Shown piece after piece: positions 16,451 through 26,747 of a DNA stretch of 64,000 bases. The position numbers were made by a program, and so were the translations under genes. The notes below the pieces were generated by a model, which made no database searches, was not told the origin of the DNA, and saw only the letters and a list, made by a program, of their open reading frames with translations. This stretch comes from Clostridia bacterium (GTDB lineage: Bacteria; Bacillota; Clostridia; Christensenellales; Aristaeellaceae). How positions within the stretch are numbered: position 1 is the first letter of the stretch; every line of letters begins with the position of its first letter. The stretch lies in assembly GCA_017534885.1 (NCBI GenBank), contig JAFXVR010000038.1, positions 1 through 64,000 of the forward strand, given 5' to 3'.

Positions 16451-17068
16451 ATGAGCGATACAAAGGCAAGGATTGCGGTGCTGGTCTCCGGAGGCGGCAC
16501 CAACCTGCAGGCGATTCTGGACGCACAGCAGCGCGGCGGGCTTCCCTCCGGCGAGGTAGCGCTGGTTATCAGCGACCGTCCCGGCGCTTACGCGCTTGAG
16601 CGCGCCAGGACGCACGGGATCCCCGCCGCCGCATTCAGCAAGAAGGAATGCGGCGGGCAGCGCGCTTTTGAGGAGCGCCTTGCGGAAGCCATTGACGGCG
16701 TCGGGGCAGAGCTGATCGTGCTGGCGGGCTTCCTGAGCATCCTCAGCGAGGACTTCACCCGCAGGTATGCGGGTCAGATCATCAACATTCACCCCAGCCT
16801 GATCCCCAGCTTCTGCGGGGCGGGCTATTACGGGCTGAAGGTGCACGAGGCCGCTCTCGCCCGGGGCGTGAAGGTCACCGGCGCCACCGTTCATTATGTC
16901 AACGAGATTCCGGACGGCGGCGAGATCATCGCCCAGAAGGCCGTGAACGTGCTTCCCGGCGACACCCCGGAGACGCTGCAGCGCCGCGTGATGGAGGAGG
17001 CCGAGTGGATTCTCCTGCCCCAGTGCGTGGAAGCGCTCTGCGCGAAGATTGTCCGGAGGCGCGGCTGA
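16451..17068 (+). CDS. purN: phosphoribosylglycinamide formyltransferase
   Basis: The 205-residue enzyme uses 10-formyl-tetrahydrofolate to formylate GAR. It shows the N-terminal LVSGGGTNLQAIL, the catalytic IINIHPSLIPSF with its Asn-His pair, and GATVHYVNEIPDGGEII with the catalytic Asp. GCGGAG lies 8 nt before the ATG. It follows purM by 15 nt. Confidence 0.95.
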   Translation: MSDTKARIAVLVSGGGTNLQAILDAQQRGGLPSGEVALVISDRPGAYALERARTHGIPAAAFSKKECGGQRAFEERLAEAIDGVGAELIVLAGFLSILSEDFTRRYAGQIINIHPSLIPSFCGAGYYGLKVHEAALARGVKVTGATVHYVNEIPDGGEIIAQKAVNVLPGDTPETLQRRVMEEAEWILLPQCVEALCAKIVRRRG

Positions 17069-17106
17069 ATCAGCCTGCTTATACCAGCTGAAAGGGACTG
17101 ACCGTT

Positions 17107-18375
17107 ATGAAACTCATGGTCATCGGCAGCGGCGGCCGCGAGCACGCGCTGATCCGCAGCCTCAAAAAAAACCCCACCGTCACCGAGATTTATGCCCTGC
17201 CCGGCAACGGCGGGATCGCTTCTGACGCCGTCTGTGTGGACATCGGCGCGAAGGACATTCCCGCCATTGTGCGCTTTGCGCGGGAGGCAGCGATTGATTA
17301 CGCCGTCGTCGCGCCGGACGATCCGCTGGCCCTGGGCTGTGTGGACGCGCTGGAAGCCATCGGCGTGCCCTGCTTCGGCCCCCACAAGGCCGCTGCGGAA
17401 ATCGAGAGCAGCAAGGTCTTCGCCAAGAATCTCATGCGGAAGTACGGCATACCCACCGCCGCCTATGAAGTCTTCAACAGTGCGGAAGCCGCCCTCTCGT
17501 ACCTGGATACCGCGCCGCTGCCCACCGTCGTCAAGGCGGACGGCCTGGCCTTGGGCAAGGGTGTGATCATCGCTAAGACCCGGGAGGAAGCCCGGACCGC
17601 GGTGCGCGAGATCATGCAGGAAAAGAGATTCGGCGACAGCGGCAGCCGTGTGGTCATCGAGGAATTCCTCGAAGGGCCCGAGGTGTCCGTCCTGTGCTTC
17701 ACCGACGGGAAAACCGTTGTGCCCATGGTTTCCAGCATGGATCACAAGCGCGCCGGCGACGGGGACACCGGGCTGAACACCGGCGGCATGGGCACCATCG
17801 CGCCCAATCCGTATTACACGCCTGAGGTGGCGGAGAGGTGCATGCGGGAAATCTTCCTGCCCACCATCCGCGCCATGAAGCAGGAAGGCCGGGAGTTCCG
17901 GGGCTGCCTGTACTTCGGCCTGATGATCACTTTTGACGGCCCCAAGGTCATCGAGTACAACTGCCGCTTCGGCGATCCCGAGACGCAGGTGGTGCTTCCG
18001 CTGCTGGACAGCGACCTGCTGACCGTGATGCAGGCCGTGACGGAAGGCCGCCTCGCGGACTGCCCCGTGCGCTTCCGGGACGCCCACGCCTGCTGTGTAA
18101 TCTTGGCCTCCGCCGGATATCCGGAGCACTATGAAAAGGGCCTCCCCATCAGCATCCCGGAGGACGTGCTTCCTCACGTGTATGTGGCCGGCGCGGCGCT
18201 CAGGGATGGGCAGCTGGTGACCGGCGGCGGGCGTGTGCTGGGGGTGACGGCTGTGGCGGACACCCTGCTGGAAGCCATCGGGGAAGCCTATCGCATGGCG
18301 GATCAAATCACCTTTGAAAACCGTTATTGCCGCAGGGATATCGGCCAGCGGGCGCTGCAGGCCAAGCAGAACTGA
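17107..18375 (+). CDS. purD: phosphoribosylamine-glycine ligase
   Basis: The 422-residue ATP-grasp enzyme makes GAR from phosphoribosylamine and glycine. It starts MKLMVIGSGGREHAL (typical PurD N-domain). The ATP-grasp core includes PTVVKADGLALGKGVIIA, VIEEFLEGPEVS and EYNCRFGDPETQ. AAAGGGA precedes the ATG. purH, which most often stands between purN and purD in Firmicutes, is absent here. Confidence 0.95.
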   Translation: MKLMVIGSGGREHALIRSLKKNPTVTEIYALPGNGGIASDAVCVDIGAKDIPAIVRFAREAAIDYAVVAPDDPLALGCVDALEAIGVPCFGPHKAAAEIESSKVFAKNLMRKYGIPTAAYEVFNSAEAALSYLDTAPLPTVVKADGLALGKGVIIAKTREEARTAVREIMQEKRFGDSGSRVVIEEFLEGPEVSVLCFTDGKTVVPMVSSMDHKRAGDGDTGLNTGGMGTIAPNPYYTPEVAERCMREIFLPTIRAMKQEGREFRGCLYFGLMITFDGPKVIEYNCRFGDPETQVVLPLLDSDLLTVMQAVTEGRLADCPVRFRDAHACCVILASAGYPEHYEKGLPISIPEDVLPHVYVAGAALRDGQLVTGGGRVLGVTAVADTLLEAIGEAYRMADQITFENRYCRRDIGQRALQAKQN

Positions 18376-18416
18376 TTCTATTCGCTGATCTATCGCTGAT
18401 AAATGAGGAGCTTCGC

Positions 18417-21400
18417 ATGGTATACCGAGTGTTCGTGGAAAAGAAACCCGGCCTGGACAACGAGGCGAGGGCGCTGCTGAACGACGCCAGGAGTCTGCTG
18501 AGCATCAGCGGGCTCGAAAAGGTCAGGCTGCTGAACCGCTACGACGCCGAGCGCATCGACCCGGAGCTGTTTCAGTACGCTGTCCGGACGGTGTTCTCCG
18601 AGCCGCAGCTGGACATCGTCTATGACGCGGTGGACACGGAGGGCGCTGCTGCCTTTGCTGTTGAATACCTGCCCGGTCAGTTCGACCAGCGGGCGGACTC
18701 CGCCGCGCAGTGCATCCAGATCATCAGCCGGGGCGAGCGCCCCCTGGTTCGCAGCGCCAGGCTGTACCTGCTCTACGGCGAACTGACAGAGGCTGAGATC
18801 GCTGAGATTCAGAAGTACGTCGTCAATCCGGTGGAATCCCGCCTGGCCTCCCTCGATAAGCCGGAGACCCTGGCCGCGGCGTACGCCGTGCCCGCAGACG
18901 TGGCGGTGCTGGAGGGCTTCCGCAGCCTGGACCGGGAGGGCCTCGAGCGCTTTGTCGCCCAGTATGGCCTGGCCATGGACACCGACGACATCGCCTTCTG
19001 CCAGGCCTATTTCCGCAGCGAGGAACGGGATCCGACCATCACCGAGATCCGCATGCTGGACACCTACTGGAGCGACCACTGCCGCCACACCACCTTCCTG
19101 ACGGAAATTGACGCGGTGACCTTTGCCGATCCCCTGCTGGAAAAGGCGTATCAGCACTATCTCGAGGTGCGCCGGGAGCTGGGGCGAACCAAGCCGGTCT
19201 GCCTGATGGATATCGCCACCCTCGCCGTCCGCGCCCTGAAAGCCCAGGGCAGGCTCCCCAGACTCGACGAGAGCGAGGAAATCAACGCCTGCACCGTGAA
19301 GATCGAGGTGGAGGTGGACGGCAGGAAGGAGCCCTGGCTGCTCCTGTTCAAGAACGAGACCCACAATCATCCCACGGAGATCGAACCTTTCGGCGGCGCG
19401 GCGACCTGCATCGGCGGCGCGATCCGCGATCCCCTCAGCGGCCGGGCCTATGTGTACGGTGCCATGCGGCTGACCGGCGCAGCTGACCCCACCGTGCCTG
19501 TCTCCGAGACGATTCCCGGCAAGCTGCCCCAGCGCAAGCTTGTGACCACCGCCGCGGCGGGCTATTCCTCCTACGGCAACCAGATCGGCCTGGCCACCGG
19601 CATTGTGGATGAAATCTACCATCCCGGCTACGCGGCCAAGCACATGGAAATCGGCGCGGTTATCGCGGCTGCCCCGGCTGAAAACGTCCGCCGCGAGCAG
19701 CCCCTGCCCGGCGATGTCGTGATCCTGCTGGGCGGCAGCACCGGCCGTGACGGCATCGGCGGCGCCACCGGCTCCTCCAAGGCGCACAACGCCCACTCGG
19801 TGGAGACCTGCGGCGCGGAGGTGCAGAAGGGCAACGCGCCTGAAGAGCGCAAGCTCCAGCGTCTCTTCCGCAGCCGGGAAGCCTGCCGGATGATCAAGCG
19901 CTGCAACGACTTTGGCGCGGGCGGCGTCTCGGTGGCCATCGGCGAACTGGCGGATGGCCTGGACATCGACCTGAACGCCGTGCCCCGCAAGTATGAGGGT
20001 CTGGACGGCACCGAGCTGGCGATCTCTGAGAGCCAGGAGCGCATGGCCGTGGTGGTCAGCCCGGAGGACGTACCCGCCTTCCTGAAGCTGGCCGAGGGTG
20101 AAAACCTACAGGCCTGCCCGGTGGCCCGCGTGACCGAAGAAAAGCGGCTGGTGATGCGCTGGCGCGGCAAGACCATCGTCAACATCAGCCGGGATTTCCT
20201 CAATTCCAACGGCGCGCCCAAGCACATCACCGTCACCCCCGCCGCGCCGGAAAGCTTCACCGATGAGGAAAAGGACAGCTTCACCGGCATGATGCAGCGC
20301 ACCGCCGGTGACCTCAACCTCTGCTCCCGCCGCGGCCTGAGCGAGCGCTTTGACTCCACCATCGGCGCGGGCACTGTGCTCATGCCCTTCGGCGGCAGGA
20401 ACCAGCTGACCCCCATCCAGGCCATGGTGCAGAAAGTCAGCGTTGAGCGCGGCCACACCGATGACTGCTCCCTGATGGCCTGGGGCTACAATCCGCGCAT
20501 CAGTGAAAAGAGCCCCTATCACGGCGCGTACATGGCCGTGGTGGAGTCTGTCAGCCGTCTGATGGCCACCGGCGCGTCCTTCAAGGATGTCTACCTGACC
20601 TTCCAGGAATACTTCGAGAAGCCCGGACGGGATGGCCGCCGCTGGGGCAAGCCCCTGTCTGCCCTCCTGGGCGCCTTTGAGGCCCAGATGCAGCTGGGCA
20701 TCGGCGCGATCGGCGGCAAGGACTCCATGAGCGGCTCCTTCGAGCAGCTGGACGTGCCGCCCACCCTGGTGTCCTTTGCGGTGACCACCGCGAAAACCGG
20801 CGCGATCGTCTCCCCCGAGCTGAAAAAGGCCGGCAGCAAGCTGGTGCTGATTCACACGCAAACCGACGCTGACGGACTGCCGGAGACCCAGAGCCTGCTC
20901 GCCTCCTTTGAGACCGTCGACCGCCTCCTGCACGCTGAAAAGGCGGCCCTCAGCTGCTATACCCCCGGCATGGGCGGCATCGCGGAAGCGGTCATGAAGA
21001 TGGCCTTCGGCAACGGGCTGGGCGTGCGCTTTGACAGCAGCCTGACCCCTGACGACCTCTCCCGCTTCCGCTGCGGCGACTTCCTGCTGGAAGTGGAGGG
21101 CGACCACCCCGAGGGGGAAGTCATCGGTGAAGTGACCGCGGAGGCAGCGCTCTCCCTGGGCAATGAAAGCGTCTCCCTGAGCGAGCTCCGCGCCCTCTGG
21201 GAAGGCCGTCTCGAGGACGTCTACCCCACTGGGATGAACGCGCCCTCCGACGCGGTGGAAGCCTTCAGCCACAGCTGCGCCGCCTGGCCGGCTCCCCATG
21301 TGAAGACCGCGAAGCCGCTGGTGCTGATTCCCTCCTTCCCCGGCACCAACTGCGAGTATGACAGCGCCAAGGCCGTACGCGACGCCGGCGCGGAAGCCCG

Positions 21401-22109
21401 GATCATGGTGGTCAACAACCTGACCCAGGAGGGCATCGCCCGCAGTGTGGACGCCTTTGCCGACGCGCTGCGCGAGGCGCAGATCGTATTCATCCCCGGC
21501 GGTTTCAGCGGCGGCGACGAGCCCGACGGCAGCGCCAAGTTCATCACGGCCTTCTTCCGCAATGAGGCGGTCAAGGCGGGCGTGACCGAACTGCTGGACA
21601 GGCGTGACGGCCTGATGTGCGGCATCTGCAACGGCTTCCAGGCGCTCATCAAGCTGGGTCTGGTGCCCTATGGAAAGATCATCGACACCGACGAGCACTG
21701 CCCGACCCTCACCTTCAACACCATCGGCCGCCACCAGAGCCGCATTGTGCGCACCCGTGTGGCCAGCAATCTGAGTCCCTGGCTGCGCTTTACCGAAGTG
21801 GGTCAGGTCTTCAGCGTGCCCATCAGCCACGGCGAAGGCCGTTTCATGGCGGATGAGGCGCTGATCCGCGAGCTGGCCGCCAGGGGACAGATCGCAACCC
21901 AGTATGTGGATCTGGACAGCATACCGACCATGGATCTCCGCTTCAATCCCAACGGCAGTCTCTTCGCCATCGAGGGCATCACCAGCCCCGACGGCCGCGT
22001 CTTCGGAAAGATGGGGCACAGCGAGCGCGTCGGCTCCGGCCTGTACCACAATGTGCCCGGCCTGTACGACATCCGCATGTTTGAAGCCGCGGTGCGGTAT
22101 TTCAGCTGA
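18417..22109 (+). CDS. purL: phosphoribosylformylglycinamidine synthase, single-chain
   Basis: The 1230-residue protein is the long single-chain FGAM synthase seen in many Clostridia rather than the PurS/Q/L trio of Bacillus. It has the N-terminal PurS-like part, two AIR-synthetase-type ATP domains (FKNETHNHPTEIEPFGG in the first) and a C-terminal class I glutaminase. Glutaminase signatures are IPSFPGTNCEYD, IPGGFSGGDEPDG, the nucleophile in GICNGFQALIKLG, and SHGEGRF. GAGGAG lies 6 nt before the ATG at 18417. Its glutaminase appears intact, in contrast to the PurF-like enzyme of the same operon. A terminator follows. Confidence 0.95.
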   Translation: MVYRVFVEKKPGLDNEARALLNDARSLLSISGLEKVRLLNRYDAERIDPELFQYAVRTVFSEPQLDIVYDAVDTEGAAAFAVEYLPGQFDQRADSAAQCIQIISRGERPLVRSARLYLLYGELTEAEIAEIQKYVVNPVESRLASLDKPETLAAAYAVPADVAVLEGFRSLDREGLERFVAQYGLAMDTDDIAFCQAYFRSEERDPTITEIRMLDTYWSDHCRHTTFLTEIDAVTFADPLLEKAYQHYLEVRRELGRTKPVCLMDIATLAVRALKAQGRLPRLDESEEINACTVKIEVEVDGRKEPWLLLFKNETHNHPTEIEPFGGAATCIGGAIRDPLSGRAYVYGAMRLTGAADPTVPVSETIPGKLPQRKLVTTAAAGYSSYGNQIGLATGIVDEIYHPGYAAKHMEIGAVIAAAPAENVRREQPLPGDVVILLGGSTGRDGIGGATGSSKAHNAHSVETCGAEVQKGNAPEERKLQRLFRSREACRMIKRCNDFGAGGVSVAIGELADGLDIDLNAVPRKYEGLDGTELAISESQERMAVVVSPEDVPAFLKLAEGENLQACPVARVTEEKRLVMRWRGKTIVNISRDFLNSNGAPKHITVTPAAPESFTDEEKDSFTGMMQRTAGDLNLCSRRGLSERFDSTIGAGTVLMPFGGRNQLTPIQAMVQKVSVERGHTDDCSLMAWGYNPRISEKSPYHGAYMAVVESVSRLMATGASFKDVYLTFQEYFEKPGRDGRRWGKPLSALLGAFEAQMQLGIGAIGGKDSMSGSFEQLDVPPTLVSFAVTTAKTGAIVSPELKKAGSKLVLIHTQTDADGLPETQSLLASFETVDRLLHAEKAALSCYTPGMGGIAEAVMKMAFGNGLGVRFDSSLTPDDLSRFRCGDFLLEVEGDHPEGEVIGEVTAEAALSLGNESVSLSELRALWEGRLEDVYPTGMNAPSDAVEAFSHSCAAWPAPHVKTAKPLVLIPSFPGTNCEYDSAKAVRDAGAEARIMVVNNLTQEGIARSVDAFADALREAQIVFIPGGFSGGDEPDGSAKFITAFFRNEAVKAGVTELLDRRDGLMCGICNGFQALIKLGLVPYGKIIDTDEHCPTLTFNTIGRHQSRIVRTRVASNLSPWLRFTEVGQVFSVPISHGEGRFMADEALIRELAARGQIATQYVDLDSIPTMDLRFNPNGSLFAIEGITSPDGRVFGKMGHSERVGSGLYHNVPGLYDIRMFEAAVRYFS

Positions 22110-22140
22110 GCTCTCTGCCGCTGACCTTCCCGTATGCAAA

Positions 22141-22167
22141 GCGCACGTCTCCGGGCGTGCGTTTTTT
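22141..22167 (+). terminator. terminator of the pur operon
   Basis: CGCACG (22142-22147) pairs with CGTGCG (22156-22161), followed by six T, 32 nt after the purL stop. Confidence 0.85.
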
Positions 22168-22217
22168 GCCGGCTTTCCGCAGATGGAGTGATTCTCCGCG
22201 CCGCCTTCACTGCGTGA

Positions 22218-22245
22218 TTGACATTCAACCGCGGCAGTGTATAAT
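22218..22245 (+). promoter_or_regulatory. promoter of the esterase gene
   Basis: TTGACA (22218-22223), a 16-bp spacer and TATAAT (22240-22245) lie 67 bp before the chosen ATG. Confidence 0.85.
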
Positions 22246-22312
22246 GGATGATGGATTTCAGAAAAATACACAGCAGCATGGCCGGCGTGCCATGCAGATG
22301 GGGGGATGTCTC

Positions 22313-23911
22313 ATGGGCATGAATCAGGTGCCGGAAGTCCGCCGTCTCGAAGGCGGGATTGCCGCCTGGGGCTGGCATTTTGACAGCTTTCAGGTGAAGG
22401 TGCTGGTGCCGCCGCCTCAGCCGCTGGCGGACCTGGTGAATTTCGGCTTCAAGGCACCCTACCTGCTGGTGTTCGAGGATAAGGAGCAGACCGAGGAAGA
22501 GGCCCTGCGCTATGCGCGGGAGGAAGGCTTGCTGGCCCTGGCCCAGGAGTACTCAGGCTCGGTGGTTTTCGTCCGCCCCAACGGCGAGGGCGGCTGGAGC
22601 CAGGCCCCAGACACGCTTTACGCCGACATCATCGCGGAATCCCGCATCCAGCAGTACTATAGGGACGGCATCATCTTCAGCCGGGAGCGCTTCACCCGGG
22701 AATGGGGCGACCGCTTCATCCGGGGCGCCATCTTCCGCGTCTGCCTTTACGGCTCGGGCGAAGCCGCTGACTACATCGCGGAGCACTGCCTCAAAACACT
22801 GCACGGACTGTACCTCTGGGGGCCCGGGGAGATCACGCCCCTGGCGGTGACCCTCGCCGGATTGAGCGTCATCCCCCAGCCGGAGCGCCGGGATATCCTG
22901 ACCGTGTCCGTCGGCAACAGCCCGGAGGTCAACGCCGCCCTGCAGGCCGGCTGCGATCATCTGCGCATCCGGGAGAAGGCGGATCATCAGCGGGATTATG
23001 AAACCTTCTTCGGCCATTACAAGCGCTGGTGTGGCACGCTGGAGGAGGAGCCCGATTTTGAGGCCCTCGGCATGGCGGAGGAAGCCGGCTGCGTCACCGT
23101 GGCTACATCAAGGGACAACCGCGGAGACGACGCGGGCACTGAAACGCACCGGATCGGCTACATCGCTTACTACCGCAGAAACCTGTTTGACCATGGGCCT
23201 GTTCCGCTGGTTTTGGCCTTCCACGGGGGCGGCGACTCCGCCCTGCACATCGCTCACGTCTCCGGCTGGTGGCGCGTCGCTTACCGGCACGACTTCCTGC
23301 TGGTGGCGGTGGAGAACCACCTGAACAGCACCGCGTCCGAGACCATCGCGCTGATTGAGCATCTACGGCAGAAGTACCCCATCGACAGCCGGCGCATCTA
23401 TGCCAGCGGCTTCTCCATGGGCGGCTGCAAGTGCTGGGATCTGTACCAGGAGTATCCGCAGGTCTTCGCGGCGCTCGCGCCCATGTGCGCCACCTTTGAG
23501 GTGGGGCTGAACGTCTACGGGCAGATCGCGCCTGTGCCCATCAACCGGAATGTGCCTGTGCCGCTGTTCTATGTGGGCGGCGAGCAGTCTCCCCTGCCGG
23601 AGCTTCCCTTCCAGGGCGAAAAGTGCGTGGACAGGGTGCGCTATGTGTTTGAGGTGAACCGGCTGAAGGCGCAATACAAAGCGCAGTACGCTGAGCGCGA
23701 CACCTGGGAGGAGCGCGTCTGGGGCGTGCGCGGCGACCGCATGGAAAGTTTTTATGATGAATCGCGCCATGATACGCTGACCGTGCATTTCTTTGAGAGC
23801 GAGGACGGCGTGACCCGGACGGCCTTTGCCAGCGTCCGCGGTCAGGCCCACGAATGCCGGGAGCATTCCTGCGAACAGGCCTGGCAGTTCATGTCTCGCT
23901 TCATCCGTTAA
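22313..23911 (+). CDS. alpha/beta hydrolase (esterase-like) with a large extra N-terminal domain
   Basis: The 532-residue protein has a C-terminal alpha/beta-hydrolase domain from about residue 280. It shows the oxyanion strand [10 protein letters not shown], the nucleophile elbow [10 protein letters not shown] (Ser about 367) and a C-terminal histidine candidate in ESRHDTL. It resembles PHB-depolymerase/feruloyl-esterase-like (LpqC) hydrolases. The first 270 residues are not recognised. No signal peptide is seen, so it is probably cytoplasmic. GGGGGG lies before the ATG at 22313, with another ATG two codons on. Substrate unknown. Phosphoketolase follows after 64 nt and may share the transcript. 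Confidence 0.75.
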   Translation: MGMNQVPEVRRLEGGIAAWGWHFDSFQVKVLVPPPQPLADLVNFGFKAPYLLVFEDKEQTEEEALRYAREEGLLALAQEYSGSVVFVRPNGEGGWSQAPDTLYADIIAESRIQQYYRDGIIFSRERFTREWGDRFIRGAIFRVCLYGSGEAADYIAEHCLKTLHGLYLWGPGEITPLAVTLAGLSVIPQPERRDILTVSVGNSPEVNAALQAGCDHLRIREKADHQRDYETFFGHYKRWCGTLEEEPDFEALGMAEEAGCVTVATSRDNRGDDAGTETHRIGYIAYYRRNLFDHGPVPLVLAFHGGGDSALHIAHVSGWWRVAYRHDFLLVAVENHLNSTASETIALIEHLRQKYPIDSRRIYASGFSMGGCKCWDLYQEYPQVFAALAPMCATFEVGLNVYGQIAPVPINRNVPVPLFYVGGEQSPLPELPFQGEKCVDRVRYVFEVNRLKAQYKAQYAERDTWEERVWGVRGDRMESFYDESRHDTLTVHFFESEDGVTRTAFASVRGQAHECREHSCEQAWQFMSRFIR

Positions 23912-23975
23912 CCAATCGTCAGAACCACCGGCCACAGTTTTGATGGCCGCTACCCACATTGAAAGGAGACTGCCC

Positions 23976-26366
23976 ATGAGCGAACCCGCCGTCAACTGCT
24001 GCCCGGAGAAGGGCCCCATCACCGAGGAACTGCTGGAGCGCATGAACAGATGGTTCCGCGCCGCCAACTACCTCTCCGCCGGCCAGCTCTACCTGCTGGA
24101 GAACCCGCTGCTCCGCAAGCCGCTGACCCTGAATATGATCAAGAAGAAGATCGTCGGCCACTGGGGCACTGTGCCCGGACAAAACTTTGTGTTCGTGCAC
24201 ATGAACCGCGCCATCAAGCGCTACGATCTGGATCTGATCCTGCTCTCCGGCCCCGGGCACGGCGGCAACTTCTTCATTGCCAACGATTACCTGGATGGCA
24301 CCTACTCCGAAGTCTATCCCAACATCTCCGAAGATGAGGCCGGCATGGCCAAGCTGTTCAAGCAGTTTTCCTTCCCCGGCGGCGTTCCCTCCCACTGCGC
24401 GCCGGAAACACCCGGCTCCATCAATGAAGGCGGCGAGCTGGGCTACGGCATCGCCCATGCCTTTGGCGCGGTGTTCGACAATCCCGGTCTCATCGCTGCG
24501 GTGACCGTGGGCGACGGCGAGGCGGAGACCGGCCCGCTGGCCACCTCCTGGCAGTCCAACAAGTTCCTGAATCCCGTCAGCGATGGCGCTGTGCTGCCCA
24601 TCCTACACCTGAACGGATACAAGATCGCCAACCCGACGGTCTTCGCCCGGATGAGCCATCAGGAGATCGTCGACTTCTTCCACGGCTGCGGCTGGGAGCC
24701 CTATTTCGTGGAGGGCGATGAGCCTATGGACATGCACCGCAAGATGGCGAAAGCCGTTGACGCGGTCATCGAGCGCATCCAGGCCATCCAGAAGCACGCC
24801 CGGGACAACGGCGACAGCACCCGCCCGGTCTGGCCCATGATCGTTCTGCGCACGCCCAAGGGCTGGACGGGTCCGAAGGAAGTGGACGGCCAGCGCATCG
24901 AGGGCAACTTCCTGGCCCACCAGGTGCCCATCTCCATGTCTAAGCCTGAGGAGCATCTCAAAATTCTCGAGGACTGGCTCCGCTCCTATCACCCCGAAGA
25001 GCTCTTTGACGAGGAAGGCCGCGTCCTGCCCGATATCAAGGCGCTCTCCCCCGTGGGCAACGCCCGCATCGGCGCGAATCCCCACGCCAACGGCGGCCTG
25101 CTGCTCCGCGACCTGCGCCTGCCGGACTTCCGCGATTACGCCTTTGACACCCAGGGTCACGGCGAGCTGGAAGGCCAGGACATGATCGAGCTGGGCAAGT
25201 TCGTGCGGGACATCTTCCGTCTGAATCAGGAAGCCCGGAACTTCCGCATCTTCGGGCCGGACGAGACCAATTCCAACCGGCTGAACGCGGTATTTGATGT
25301 GGAAAACCGCAGCTGGAACGCCGAACGCTATGACACGGACGACCATCTGGCCGCGGATGGCCGCGTGATGGACTCCATGCTCAGCGAGCATATGTGCGAG
25401 GGCTGGCTGGAGGGCTACCTGCTCACGGGGCGCCACGGCTTCTTCGCCACCTACGAGGCCTTCGCCCGCATCATTGACTCCATGGCCGCCCAGCATGCCA
25501 AGTGGCTGAAGGTCTGCAACCAGCTGCCCTGGCGCGAAGAGCTGGCCTCCCTCAACCTGATCATGGCCTCCACGGTCTGGCAGCAGGATCACAACGGGTT
25601 CACCCATCAGGATCCCGGCTTCATGGATCATATCGCCAACAAAAAAGCCGACGTGGTGCGGCTGTATCTGCCCCCGGATGCCAACTGCCTGCTGTCCACC
25701 TTTGACCACTGCATACGCTCCCGGAATTATGTCAACGTGATCGTGGCCTCCAAGCATCCCCGCCCCCAGTGGCTCTCCATGCACGAGGCCATCAAGCACT
25801 GCACCCAGGGCATCGGCATCTGGGACTGGGCCAGCAACGACCAGGGTCAGGAGCCGGACATCGTCTTCGCCTGCGCCGGCGAGACGCCCACTCTGGAGGC
25901 GCTGGCGGCCGTGTCCATCCTCAACAGCGAGCTGCCGGACATCCGTATCCGCTTCATCAACGTGGTTGACCTCTTCAAGCTCCAGCCCGCGACCGAGCAT
26001 CCCCACGGCCTGACTGACGCGGAGTACGACATCCTCTTCACCCAGGACAAGCCGGTGGTCTTCGCCTTCCACGGCTATTCCTCCCTGGTGCATGAGCTGA
26101 CCTACCGCCGCCACAACAACCGCCTGATGCACGTCCGCGGCTACAAGGAGGAGGGCACCATCACCACGCCCTTTGACGTGCGGGTGCAGAACAATGTCGA
26201 CCGCTTCCACCTGGTGCAGGAAGCCATCAAGTATCTGCCGCAGCTGGGCAACCGCGGCGCGTACCTCTACCAGCGCATGAGCGACAAGCTGGTGGAGCAC
26301 AAGCAGTACATCCACGAGTTCGGCGAGGATCTGCCCGAGGTGGCCGGCTGGAAGTGGCGCAGATAA
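23976..26366 (+). CDS. xfp: xylulose-5-phosphate/fructose-6-phosphate phosphoketolase
   Basis: The 796-residue thiamine-diphosphate enzyme splits xylulose-5-P (and often fructose-6-P) into acetyl-phosphate and an aldose phosphate. It has the family N-terminus, [17 protein letters not shown], the thiamine-binding [15 protein letters not shown], and the C-terminal [19 protein letters not shown]. Length matches the family (about 790-800). GAAAGGAG precedes the ATG at 23976 by 8 nt. Its presence implies a pentose route to acetyl-phosphate. Confidence 0.96.
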   Translation: MSEPAVNCCPEKGPITEELLERMNRWFRAANYLSAGQLYLLENPLLRKPLTLNMIKKKIVGHWGTVPGQNFVFVHMNRAIKRYDLDLILLSGPGHGGNFFIANDYLDGTYSEVYPNISEDEAGMAKLFKQFSFPGGVPSHCAPETPGSINEGGELGYGIAHAFGAVFDNPGLIAAVTVGDGEAETGPLATSWQSNKFLNPVSDGAVLPILHLNGYKIANPTVFARMSHQEIVDFFHGCGWEPYFVEGDEPMDMHRKMAKAVDAVIERIQAIQKHARDNGDSTRPVWPMIVLRTPKGWTGPKEVDGQRIEGNFLAHQVPISMSKPEEHLKILEDWLRSYHPEELFDEEGRVLPDIKALSPVGNARIGANPHANGGLLLRDLRLPDFRDYAFDTQGHGELEGQDMIELGKFVRDIFRLNQEARNFRIFGPDETNSNRLNAVFDVENRSWNAERYDTDDHLAADGRVMDSMLSEHMCEGWLEGYLLTGRHGFFATYEAFARIIDSMAAQHAKWLKVCNQLPWREELASLNLIMASTVWQQDHNGFTHQDPGFMDHIANKKADVVRLYLPPDANCLLSTFDHCIRSRNYVNVIVASKHPRPQWLSMHEAIKHCTQGIGIWDWASNDQGQEPDIVFACAGETPTLEALAAVSILNSELPDIRIRFINVVDLFKLQPATEHPHGLTDAEYDILFTQDKPVVFAFHGYSSLVHELTYRRHNNRLMHVRGYKEEGTITTPFDVRVQNNVDRFHLVQEAIKYLPQLGNRGAYLYQRMSDKLVEHKQYIHEFGEDLPEVAGWKWRR

Positions 26367-26393
26367 GCTGCGGATGCCGGCGGAGGAACCGTA

Positions 26394-26681
26394 ATGACAA
26401 GACTGGAGAGAATCGCGCATTTTGAACAGGTGCTGGATCAGGCCGCAGCAGCGGCCCGGCAGCTGGAAAACGCGCTGGACACCTATGACAGCCTGAAGGA
26501 TGACCTGAAGGCGCTGGAGCAGTACTACATCGGCCTGGAATGGATGGAGGATTACGCGGCGGATGAAGCCGGCCTCCTCCCCGCCGGGATGAAGCGGGGC
26601 GTCCTCTCCCAGGACGGCATCGACGACCTGCTGAACCGCATCCAGGAACTGCGTGTCCGGATGGGCGCGGCAGGGAACTGA
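26394..26681 (+). CDS. DUF4298 family small protein
   Basis: The 95-residue acidic helical protein matches DUF4298, a family of unknown function in Firmicutes. The typical features are LERIAHFEQVLD, a coiled-coil-like helix, then EQYYIGLEWMEDYAADEAGLLP and the conserved KRGVLSQDGIDDLL. No catalytic motif is seen. GGAGGAACCGTA leads to the ATG. It lies 27 nt after xfp and is the last gene before a terminator. Confidence 0.8.
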   Translation: MTRLERIAHFEQVLDQAAAAARQLENALDTYDSLKDDLKALEQYYIGLEWMEDYAADEAGLLPAGMKRGVLSQDGIDDLLNRIQELRVRMGAAGN

Positions 26682-26698
26682 TTTCAGACCATATCAAA

Positions 26699-26747
26699 AG
26701 TGCGCTGTGCGCGGGTCCTGAGACCTGTGGCAGCGCGCTCTTTTTAT
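26699..26747. terminator. terminator shared by xfp unit and the convergent LysR gene
   Basis: AGTGCGCTG (26699-26707) pairs with CAGCGCGCT (26731-26739) with one G-U, followed by C and TTTTTATTT. The LysR stop codon lies inside the T-tract, so the element could serve both strands. Confidence 0.75.

Noticed and set aside
20106-22271. 721-residue open frame on the minus strand
   Set aside because: It is the antisense shadow of purL; no family motif is visible and the pur terminator interrupts it.
24603-26420. 605-residue open frame on the minus strand
   Set aside because: It mirrors the phosphoketolase gene in antisense; composition is Val/Gly/His rich without domain motifs.
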